Origin: Reticulitermes lucifugus | Lineage: Eukaryota > Arthropoda > Insecta > Blattodea > Rhinotermitidae | NCBI GenBank assembly: GCA_026260175.1 | Contig: JAKCWW010004869.1 | Coordinates: 1 to 20,987, forward strand | DNA length: 20,987 nucleotides | Direction of reading: 5' to 3' | Shown: positions 17,501 through 20,987 of the stretch, in pieces | Position numbering within the stretch: position 1 is the first letter of the stretch | Layout of the letters: the number at the start of each line of letters is the position of its first letter | Position numbers and translations under genes: made by a program | Notes under the pieces: generated by a model | Database searches by the model: none | What the model was told of the DNA's origin: nothing | Seen by the model: the letters and a program-made list of their open reading frames with translations, nothing else

Positions 17501-20158
17501 ACACTTGAAATTTTTGTGGCAGGCCACCTTCACTGACTACATCATGCTGCAAGGGCAGACATTACTGACATTTTAGGGAAACATGATGCCTTCACCTTCA
17601 GGTTCAATGTGAAAATCACTTGCCACTTCTGCCTGTACTGGAGGTTCTATCAACAGGTCCATCTTTTCGAATACACATGACCTGCTGGTTAGGGGCAGCA
17701 TTACTACAAGAAATAGGGTGGCACTTGATCATGTGATACCTGATAAACTCTATAAAGAAAATAGCCAGATGATATCGTTCCTAATTCTTTTCAACTTTAC
17801 ACAATGCCTGAAGCCCTTTTCACTCACAGAAGTTGAAACTATGAATCAGAAAACAAATTACTCCATCTCTAAGTACAACCTGTCATTGGACTCAAGGTGT
17901 ATCCACAACAGATGATCAATAATCTTCATAATGGATGCAGCACAAATCTGATGCTGATTCTCTGGATTAACACCTTCCAGTTTCATTTCTTGTGCAAAAC
18001 CTAGGTCCTTAGCAGACCCCAAATGAGAGAAACACGAAGCTGGTGCAGCAAGTGACTTGGTAACTTCTAAATATTCTGACCAATCAAATTCCTCTTTACT
18101 TGTAGTCCAGCCTTGAGGATGTGTCAGCCGAAGTTCATGTTCCTGGGCCCATCCTATAAAGCAAACAATCACATAAGCAAATTTTACATACAATAACAGG
18201 CAAACATATAGATATTTAGAAATACCAACTATAAAAACTTTTTTCTTTTCTTTTTGAATGTCTTCAGTCATTTCACATTTCTGACCTCTGCCCAATTGGC
18301 AATCTTACATGATGTGAAAGATCCAATATGGTAGAATTTACTTTATTCCCAATCACAGGGTGCCAAAAGTACGAAGGCAGTCCGTAAAATTACCGAACTT
18401 TTAAAATAGCGCGCCAACATGACCACGCAGCAACGTCCGGCAAGTGGCGCATCCTAGCGGTCACCTTCGTGAGTCACCTGACACCAGTCACATGATTCTA
18501 TCTTCTTTAGTCTTCGTGCTGTGTCTGCTAGAGTAAAGAAGTGTTTGGTGGATACGGCAAATTTTCTGTTGTTTAAAAATGTCCGATTTTCACGAGTAGC
18601 GTGTGTGTGTCAAATTTTGTTTTAAATTAGGGAAAACTTTTTCATGGACAATTGAAATGTTAAAGCAAGCATTTGATAATGAACCCATGAGCCGCACTCA
18701 AAGTTACGAGTGGTACAAACGGTTTAAAGATGGCCGTACTTTGACTAAAAATGACCCACGTTCTGGATGACCTTCCACGTCAAAAGATGAACATGCCGAA
18801 AAAGTTCGTGAAGTCATCCATTCAGATTGACCTTTGACAGTGTGGGAAGTAGCTGATGAAGTTGGCAGTTCAAAAACCTCGTGTCACAAGATTTTGACTG
18901 AAAATTTGGGTATGCAGCATGTTGCAGCAAAATTTGTGCCACGTGTACTGACTGACGAGCAATAGCAGAAGCGTCTTGAAGTAAAACAAGAACTTTTTGA
19001 CCGTGGAAACACTGATGAAAACTTTTCATTTCAGGTAACAAGACATGGGTTTACAGCTATGATGTCGAAACAAAAGTCCAGTCTTCACAATGCTCATGAA
19101 AATCGGATGTTTTTAAAGAACAGAAAAGTCTCCATATGCACCAAAACTTCTTTACTCTAGCAGACACAGCACTAAGACTAAACAAGACAGAATCATGCAA
19201 CTGGTGTCAGGTGACTCACGAAGTTCACCGCTAGGATGCACCACTTGTTGGACATTGCTGTGTGGTCGTGTTGGCATGCTATTTTAAAAGTTCGGTAATT
19301 TTACGGACAGCCCTCGTATAATCGGCAGAAACTTCATGCACATTAAAAATCATACCTAGTAACCTCGTATCCAACTTAAATGGCAACAACAGTAAGATTA
19401 CCTCAAAACGATCAGTGTGTCAGATTCAGGGGGTACTTGTATTCTGCCCCTATGGTGGTTTTTATTAACACATACCAATGGGAAATATGTATGGATCCTC
19501 TGCAGTGCACAGCCAGCATGAGTCTATGTCTTCAGTGTCCATTGTGGCATAACTGTCAACTTGGATAAGAAAGTAATAGGGAGGGAACACTCGAATCACA
19601 CTGGCTGGACATATTTCCACCTTGTTGTGAGGATGGACTGCTTCTAATTTCATTCCAACAGTAAATTTGTGAACAGGTATGTTGCAATAATTAGTCTGAA
19701 ATGAAACAAATAAAATCTTAGATGCAAAGAAGTTTTAATTACGTACTTTTCATACATCTTTTGTACCCATGACAATACCTAGAAGCCAGAGTAGCGTAGT
19801 CAGTATAGTAACTATGCTAGAGTTTCAATACTGGTAGGGGCAACAGATTTTTCTCTTCTCCAAAACATTGTGACTGGCTCTGGGGCACACCCAGCCCCCT
19901 ATTCAATGGGTACTGGGGTTCTTTCCCAGGAGGTAAAGCGGCTGGGGCATAAACTTAACCATTCACCTCCATCTAGTGCCGAGGTTAAGAATGAATGGAG
20001 CTATACCTCTACCCACCCTATATGCCTCCATGGCAAGGACAAGGAAAACCTTACCTTTACCATGATAATACCACCAATGTGAGTTTAAACATCTGCTCTG
20101 CAATTATTTAGAGTTACCTGGTATCCAGCACGCATAAGATGATCCCATATTTCAACAC
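2359..20158 (-). CDS. Sfmbt: Sfmbt orthologue, 3' part (ten exons; 5' end outside window)
   Basis: Polycomb-group chromatin protein. In Drosophila, Sfmbt pairs with the DNA-binding protein Pho in the PhoRC complex, its MBT repeats bind lower-methylated histone lysines, and its SAM domain contacts Scm (family knowledge). Seen here: ten minus-strand exons with GT-AG borders and compatible phases encode about 653 residues, in the order MBT (24-90), MBT (109-199), SLED (244-374), basic AT-hook-like linker (388-412), second linker (453-572) and SAM (574-645), ending at TAG 2359-2361. SLED plus SAM occurs in Scm and SFMBT proteins. The linker reading AGYQ before the first repeat, and IVSMDSHDIFPVGWCE in the second, resemble vertebrate SFMBT more than Scm as I remember them. 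All coding exons are free of stops, so the gene looks intact. Introns run from 422 bases to 3.3 kb and carry most of the window's transposons. The N-terminal repeats and promoter are not in view. Confidence 0.93.
2882..2920. repeat. CA/CACG microsatellite
   Basis: Alternating CA with three to four CGCA steps, lying in the last Sfmbt intron. The Val/Cys/Arg-rich open frame across it on the minus strand is only the repeat translated. Confidence 0.9.
3291..3320 (+). repeat. Possible LINE 3' tail motif (CGGACAG...AAGCTAA)
   Basis: CGGACAGGCAGACA followed by GAAGCTAACAG. A similar string occurs at 11970-12006 after a phrase common at LINE 3' ends. Probably the end of the same repeat family; weak on its own. 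Confidence 0.35.
3981..4024 (+). ncRNA. Hammerhead-ribozyme-like motif (candidate)
   Basis: CTGAAGA at 3985-3991 matches the CUGANGA core and GAAA at 4009-4012 the second core box. AUAC/GUAU at 4012-4019 could form a loopless stem III, with A4020 as the nucleotide before the cut. CCCC 3981-3984 pairs with GGGG 4021-4024 as stem I. Stem II is weak: only GGU/ACC pair, after an unpaired UGUU. Minimal hammerheads with very short stem III are known from Penelope-like elements. The AT-rich tail after it suggests a retroelement end. Activity is doubtful with this stem II. Confidence 0.3.
4370..4865. repeat. Minisatellite, six units of 81-84 bp
   Basis: Units start at 4370, 4453, 4535, 4616, 4700 and 4782 with GGTMAGSCTTATKG-type heads. 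Each holds GGCAACAGTACC (GACAACAGTACC in unit 1), CCAATCACATGG and CACCAGCATCA. Units 4 and 6 share private changes (CCCCAGTACC, AGTTAGACGAGC) and differ at one base, while units 2, 3 and 5 share others, so units 5-6 arose by copying a pair. The array lies within the last Sfmbt intron. Long open frames on both strands (up to 130 codons) come from the stop-free unit, not from a gene. Confidence 0.95.
4953..5002. repeat. GAAA/GA-rich microsatellite
   Basis: An imperfect purine tract of GAAA units (GAAAGAAAGAAAGAAAG near 4980-5000), lying between the minisatellite and the SINE copy. No gene signal. Confidence 0.85.
5119..5475 (-). mobile_element. tRNA-derived SINE copy 1
   Basis: On the minus strand a box A-like stretch (GGGATGGCATATTTGG) near 5445-5465 is followed by box B-like GTTTGATTTCCAG. 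Then come the family phrases AGTAGGGGC, CACTCTTCTCC, GGGGTCCACCCAGCC and GTAAAGTGGCCGGGG, and a tail rich in TTTTACTTTTA. The same order occurs at 19783-20070 (plus) and 13655-13880 (minus), which is what defines it as a family. Head and box B are unusually far apart, so an insertion or rearrangement is likely. Confidence 0.7.
5575..5788 (-). CDS. Sfmbt: Sfmbt exon, start of SAM domain
   Basis: The acceptor gatcactttcag and the donor gtacag (phase 0) frame residues 533-603. A Ser/Asp-rich linker is followed by DSNPLHWTQEDVYQYL and KTDDCADVAQKCKDE, the first helices of a SAM domain (the NPLxW start is typical of Scm, Ph and SFMBT SAMs). The ATG at 5811 is intronic and not a start. The alternative acceptor at 5780 removes eight bases and must pair with the other donor of the preceding exon. 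Confidence 0.9.
6190..6620 (-). pseudogene. Mariner transposase relic
   Basis: Minus-strand pieces in shifting frames recall the middle of mariner transposases: a CDE remnant of the first catalytic block at about 6450, then RVYGYDFDTKQQYSQWK, SSPRQK and SNVKTILAVFF. Upstream are weaker matches to the PRLLT and DLLQEAEADENF region. Several frameshifts and stops make it inactive. No terminal repeats were found. It differs enough from the copy at 18372-19316 to be another mariner lineage. Confidence 0.7.
6813..6932. mobile_element. 120-bp palindromic MITE
   Basis: Terminal inverted repeats of 37 bases, 6813-6849 and 6896-6932, match at 35 positions; both ends read CTTCTGGGATGTTATGCAGC inward. 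A 46-base centre holds no gene. I see no clear target-site duplication, so the superfamily is open. The translated end (FWDVMQRRLVVSYRHFG) is a phrase I associate with repeats mispredicted as proteins in insect genomes. Confidence 0.85.
7129..7528. other. Stretch open on both strands, no recognised domain
   Basis: Open frames of about 100 codons overlap on opposite strands (7129-7437 minus, 7187-7528 plus). It is richer in GC than its surroundings. The minus frame is hydrophobic, the plus frame Pro/Thr/Asn-rich. It could be a fragment of a retroelement; I recognise nothing and see no splice sites that tie it to Sfmbt. Confidence 0.3.
8155..8176. repeat. Perfect 8-bp inverted repeat, 6-base loop
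   Basis: GTAAGACC at 8155-8162 and GGTCTTAC at 8169-8176 around ATGCCA. It is short enough to be chance and lies in an intron. Confidence 0.4.
8459..8699 (-). CDS. Sfmbt: Sfmbt exon, low-complexity and basic linker
   Basis: The acceptor tttattag (phase 1) gives GNDSDASQEVADSGSVRS, then KYHKKKFPRSEMKTRGAK and LPNFAVQMRGGHWTRKQW, ending in a Ser-rich stretch. I recognise no domain; it fills the linker between SLED and SAM. The donor is uncertain: gtgcag after CTGAG (used here, phase 2), or gtatgt, which would extend the exon down to 8454 and pair with an acceptor 8 bases later in the next exon. Both choices stay in frame. Confidence 0.8.
8727..8790. repeat. Simple repeats CTGA, GTCT and CTAC
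   Basis: ACTGACTGACTGATGG, then TTTGTCTGTCTGCC, then CCTACCTACCTACCTACC, just upstream of exon 8459-8699 in the transcript (within 100 bases of its acceptor). Confidence 0.85.
9170..9236 (-). mobile_element. tRNA-derived SINE head
   Basis: The minus strand reads box A TAGCTCAGTTGGTA (9216-9229) and box B GGTTCAATTCC (9174-9184) at tRNA spacing, ending CCTGGCAGGGG. Anticodon and T stems do not pair properly, so it is a tRNA-derived retroposon head rather than a working tRNA. Sequence past box B does not match the other SINE copies in this window, so it may be another family. Confidence 0.6.
9309..9524 (-). CDS. Sfmbt: Sfmbt exon, basic AT-hook-like linker
   Basis: This exon of 216 bases runs from the acceptor tacctccag to the donor gtaagt (phase 1 in, phase 1 out). 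It encodes GKRKIGRPKGE and RHKKKRGRKK, two basic stretches with GRP and RGR cores like AT-hooks, followed by an acidic part (VEAECDVEEETNIETADD). Vertebrate SFMBT proteins also have a KRIGRP-type motif right after SLED. The role suggested is non-specific or minor-groove DNA contact (inference). Confidence 0.9.
10245..10300 (-). mobile_element. Possible SINE tail fragment
   Basis: GGTAAAGTTATCC followed by GGCCTGGACAGGCCC resembles the reverse complement of the 3' end of the SINE at 19783-20070 (GGTAAAG tail, then a GGCATATAGG-type body). Truncated or diverged; weak. Confidence 0.3.
11930..12006 (+). mobile_element. Possible LINE 3' end
   Basis: TTTCATGAAAATCCGTCCAG, then a GACA simple repeat and CAAGCTAATAG. 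The phrase about aligning to a Phe-His-Glu-Asn-Pro-Ser frame followed by a GACAGACA tail is common at insect non-LTR 3' ends. It shares the tail motif with 3291-3320. Confidence 0.4.
12521..12599. repeat. Two-copy direct repeat
   Basis: AGGACACTGTTTTTCC...GACATGAAGG (12521-12551) recurs as AGGAACACTGTTTTTCC...ACATGAAGG (12562-12599). A local duplication inside an intron. Confidence 0.7.
12869..13047 (-). CDS. Sfmbt: Sfmbt exon, C-terminal half of SLED domain
   Basis: The acceptor tttgcag completes a Lys codon and gives KYKTNTYRASVAL, VPSFCKEICQKLQVCPFLFGP and NCPENCSTLSKTRF. This is the Cys-rich second half of SLED. The donor chosen is gtaagt after TTCA (phase 1), which with the acceptor at 9524 gives KTRF-TQYWVHGKRK, the better fit to vertebrate SFMBT as I recall it. 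An alternative donor, gtttgt at 12848, with an acceptor five bases inside the next exon, is also in frame and adds KFYNKQ. Confidence 0.92.
13195..13654. repeat. GC-rich repeat block with internal duplication
   Basis: Much richer in GC than its surroundings. Two imperfect copies about 81 bases apart, 13266-13336 and 13347-13419, share GGTAACAGGTGTGGAGG and a GCTGGC end. It abuts SINE copy 2. It looks like an inserted repeat, possibly part of a larger retroelement, but I cannot name it; frames in it are interrupted. Confidence 0.55.
13655..13880 (-). mobile_element. tRNA-derived SINE copy 2
   Basis: The minus strand carries the same ordered phrases as the copies at 5119-5475 and 19783-20070: CCCAGTAGGAGC, GATTTCTCTCC, GGGGGGCACACCCA, TCTTTCTCTGGGGC and CAGCTGGGGCATA. 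A C10 run near 13789 is a homopolymer expansion in the body. The 3' end merges into the GC-rich block, so it is truncated or nested there. Confidence 0.65.
15667..15954 (-). CDS. Sfmbt: Sfmbt exon, N-terminal half of SLED domain
   Basis: This exon of 288 bases runs from the acceptor gtatgcag to the donor gtaaga (phase 2 in, phase 2 out). After a Gln-rich linker it starts the SLED (Scm-like embedded) domain with YWCPKIYFNHKCFSGPFL, then the basic turn SKGKLAQLP, GPGPVTLVMREVL and SVAYKSSRVLKEL, ending at EILKAK. SLED is found in Scm and SFMBT proteins, where it is reported to bind DNA. All its typical landmarks are present. Confidence 0.95.
15955..17101. other. Sfmbt intron, simple repeats only
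   Basis: A 1.1-kb intron. It has GACAGACAGACAGAGAG near 16385 and a TGTGTGTGTATACACAC stretch near 16448. Nothing else recognised; the 108-codon open frame over it is repeat-driven. Confidence 0.6.
17102..17239 (-). CDS. Sfmbt: Sfmbt exon, end of last MBT repeat
   Basis: This exon of 138 bases runs from the acceptor gattgcag to the strong donor gtaagt (phase 2 in, phase 2 out). It encodes FHPNHIVSMDSHDIFPVGWCE, here split as FHPNHIVSMD then SHDIFPVGWCE, and continues with SSSYPLKPPRSY and a linker ending HNEVHV. FPVGWCE is the standard MBT end. A second AG nearer the ATG would also fit a splice site, but it breaks the frame, so the upstream acceptor was chosen. No Trp lies between the barrel and FPVGWCE, so the usual aromatic cage is not evident. 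Confidence 0.9.
17240..17879. other. Sfmbt intron, nothing recognised
   Basis: A 640-base intron inside the last MBT repeat. I see no repeat family or gene in it. Confidence 0.6.
17880..18153 (-). CDS. Sfmbt: Sfmbt exon, start and middle of last MBT repeat
   Basis: This exon of 274 bases runs from the acceptor gctttatag to the donor gttgta (phase 1 in, phase 2 out). It opens with GWAQEHELRLTHPQGW, which closes the previous repeat, then FDWSEYL and SLAAPASCF, the usual N-terminal arm of an MBT repeat. QEMKLEGVNPENQ and ICAASIMKI follow as the barrel. The exon ends in LLWIHLESND. The longer open frame visible upstream, which begins with an ATG near 18293, reads through intron and is not used. 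Confidence 0.93.
18372..19316 (+). mobile_element. Internally deleted mariner with long terminal inverted repeats
   Basis: TA at 18370-18371 and 19317-19318 flank the element as its target duplication. The ends CGAAGGCAGTCCG and CGGACAGCCCTCG begin inverted repeats of about 178 bases (18372-18550 and 19139-19316) with scattered mismatches. Between them lies the N-terminal half of a mariner transposase; the catalytic end is missing. At 945 bases it is shorter than the roughly 1.3 kb of full mariners. It sits in the Sfmbt intron between two MBT exons. Confidence 0.92.
18579..19100 (+). pseudogene. Mariner transposase pseudogene (N-terminal half)
   Basis: After ATG 18579 the frame reads MSDFHE-stop, then CVKFCFKLGKTFSWTIEML, EPMSRTQSYEWYKRFKDGR (the N-terminal helix-turn-helix region), NDPRSG-stop, LTVWEVADEVGSS, ENLGMQHVAAKFVPRVLT, ELFDRGNTDENF, and after a frameshift NKTWVYSYDVETKVQSSQ around the first catalytic block. 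In-frame stops and loss of everything after that block make it inactive; it could only move if supplied with transposase from elsewhere. Confidence 0.9.
19476..19695 (-). CDS. Sfmbt: Sfmbt exon, penultimate MBT repeat
   Basis: This exon of 220 bases runs from the acceptor tttcatttcag to the donor gtatgt (phase 0 in, phase 1 out). It encodes residues 14-86 of the rebuilt fragment. VGMKLEAVHP and EICPASVIRVF are the hallmark start and middle of an MBT repeat, and DPYIFPI-G is its end; the closing GW is completed by the next exon. A Trp in SCWLC sits about where the aromatic cage of MBT repeats lies, but I cannot assign a methyl-lysine pocket with certainty. The intron on its 3' side in the transcript holds a mariner insertion. 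Confidence 0.93.
19783..20070 (+). mobile_element. tRNA-derived SINE copy 3
   Basis: A shortened tRNA-like head (GTAGCGTAGTCAGTATAG, then box B-like GAGTTTCAATACTGG), followed by TAGGGGC, GATTTTTCTCTTCTCC, GGGGCACACCCAGCC, GGTAAAGCGGCTGGGGC, AGTGCCGAGGTTAAG and a CCTTACCTTTACC tail. About 20 bases of the head between the boxes seem missing. It is the most complete copy of the family in the window and lies just before the tentative exon. Confidence 0.75.
20118..20158 (-). CDS. Sfmbt: Sfmbt exon (tentative), linker before penultimate MBT repeat
   Basis: A 41-base candidate exon reads (G)VEIWDHLMRAGYQ and ends at CAG followed by the donor gtaact. Its phase-0 end matches the phase-0 start of the next exon, and the join GYQ-TNYC resembles the corresponding SFMBT linker. 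The acceptor (tgtacaag, exon begins GTGTT) has a weak pyrimidine tract. It lies inside unit 1 of the 34-base array at 20138-20455, so about half of this exon is also the first repeat unit. The 5' border is therefore uncertain; the frame stays open upstream for about nine more codons before a TAA. Confidence 0.5.
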
Positions 20159-20455
20159 CTTGTACATGTGAGATGATTCTTTATTTCAACACCTTGTACA
20201 TACCAGATGATCCCGTATTTCAACACCTTGTACATATCAGATGATCTCGTATTTCAATGCCTTGTACACATAATTTCCTTATTTCAACACCTTGTACATA
20301 TGAAATGATCCCTTATTTCAATGCCTTGTACACATAATTTCCTTAATGCAACACCTTGTACATATGAGATAACCCATTATTTCAATGCCTTGTACACATA
20401 AGATTATTTCGAAGCCTTGTACATATGAGATAATCCCTTACTTCACTGTCTTGTG
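20138..20455. repeat. 34-bp tandem array, ten units, overlapping a tentative exon
   Basis: Units begin at 20138, 20172, 20206, 20240, 20274, 20304, 20338, 20368, 20402 and 20429. The consensus is GATGATCCCTTATTTCAAC then ACCTTGTACATATGA; units 5 and 7 have lost four bases and unit 9 seven. Read on the gene's strand, each unit contains a copy of the putative acceptor (tgtacaag) and of the exon start GTGTTGAAATA. Unit 1 overlaps exon 20118-20158. The array therefore lies upstream of the exon in the transcript. Confidence 0.92.
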
Positions 20456-20556
20456 GAAGGTTATTATTACACTGATTGTTCCAGAAAAATGCTGTAGAGA
20501 TCCCCACTGGATCATGCCCCATGGTGGGCTCTGGCATATGCAGTGTTGAATTTTTT

Positions 20557-20626
20557 TTAACACATTCACTGCCGGGTATTTAAATCCCCGAGGGTGTTAA
20601 ATTGCCAGGGATTTATTGAATGTTAA
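20557..20626. mobile_element. Possible TTAA-flanked piggyBac-type remnant
   Basis: TTAA (20557-20560) is followed by CACATTCACTGCCGGG; the other side ends TTGAATGTTAA (to 20626). The centre CGGGTATTTAAATCCCCG is nearly palindromic. TTAA plus a CACTGCC-type end recalls piggyBac inverted repeats, but the two ends match only partly. Confidence 0.3.
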
Positions 20627-20679
20627 ACAACTAGTGCGTCGTCTTGTAAAAAAATCAATTATGAGGAAACTATAAGAGA

Positions 20680-20987
20680 CAAAGGTTCTTGGAATACCAA
20701 AGTGTTCAGCAAGAGAAGCAATCAAGAACTGGACTGGGTGTCAACATTTAACTACCTGGAATAGCTTACCAGGTCACAAACATGGTAAACTCTTTATTAA
20801 TGGACCATGCAAGAAGAAAGCTGATGGCCTNATTAAATTGAGCAGGAATCAACTTAGATCAGTAGTAGCATTCCTCACAGGACATGCACCTGTGAGGAAG
20901 CACTTGAACACTATGGGCCTATTTGAAGGAGATCCGACCTGAAGATTTTGTGGGTCGGAGACTGAAACTGTGCACCATATTGTTTGT
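20680..20987 (+). mobile_element. Non-LTR retrotransposon ORF2 fragment (C-terminal), runs off the edge
   Basis: One frame reads GIPKCSAREAIKNWT, WNSLPGHKHGKLFI, KLSRNQLRSVVAFLTGHAPV, RKHLNTMGLFEGDPT, stop (TGA 20940-20942), RFCGSETETVHHIVC. LTGHxPxxxHL, then GL and CRFCG...ETxxHIxC, is the conserved end of R1/Jockey-type ORF2 proteins after the RNase H region. The stop replaces the first Cys of the zinc-knuckle-like motif, so the copy is dead. Base 20831 is an N. Confidence 0.85.

Noticed and set aside
18154..18295. N-terminal extension of the MBT exon with a start codon near 18293
   Set aside because: A clear acceptor at 18154-18155 and the phase match with exon 19476-19695 show this part is intron; the hydrophobic stretch is not a membrane segment of Sfmbt.
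1..20987. CRISPR array, operon or bacterial system
   Set aside because: Intron-exon structure, SINEs and mariner elements show animal DNA; the tandem arrays have no spacers.

Overview
This is a piece of an animal nuclear genome: AT-rich, intron-rich and full of decayed transposons. An insect is most likely, and the mix of mariner, tRNA-SINE and non-LTR relics resembles what I know of cockroach and termite genomes; the order is an inference. The only host gene I can support lies on the minus strand across almost the whole window. It is the 3' part of an Sfmbt orthologue (Scm-like with four MBT domains, Polycomb group).

I rebuilt ten exons by hand from splice signals, matching intron phases and family resemblance. 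In transcript order they are 20118-20158 (tentative), 19476-19695, 17880-18153, 17102-17239, 15667-15954, 12869-13047, 9309-9524, 8459-8699, 5575-5788 and 2359-2511 (stop at 2359-2361). They join in frame into about 653 residues: the last two MBT repeats (about 24-90 and 109-199), a SLED domain (about 244-374) split over two exons, a basic linker with two AT-hook-like stretches (388-395, 405-412), a second basic linker, and a C-terminal SAM domain (about 574-645) split over the last two exons. The first MBT repeats and the 5' end lie beyond the right edge.

The introns and the 3' flank hold repeats. From left to right: an RTE-like LINE relic (941-1310), CA and GAAA microsatellites, a hammerhead-like motif (3981-4024), a six-unit minisatellite (4370-4865), a tRNA-type SINE copy (5119-5475), a mariner relic (6190-6620), a 120-bp palindromic MITE (6813-6932), a second tRNA-like head (9170-9236), a GC-rich repeat block (13195-13654) joined to another SINE copy (13655-13880), an internally deleted mariner with long inverted repeats (18372-19316), a third SINE copy (19783-20070), a ten-unit 34-bp array (20138-20455) that runs into the tentative exon, a possible TTAA palindrome, and a non-LTR ORF2 3' fragment at the right edge.

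No other protein gene, tRNA, rRNA or CRISPR is supported. The most unusual points are the tandem array whose first unit overlaps a splice acceptor and exon start, and the hammerhead-like motif.
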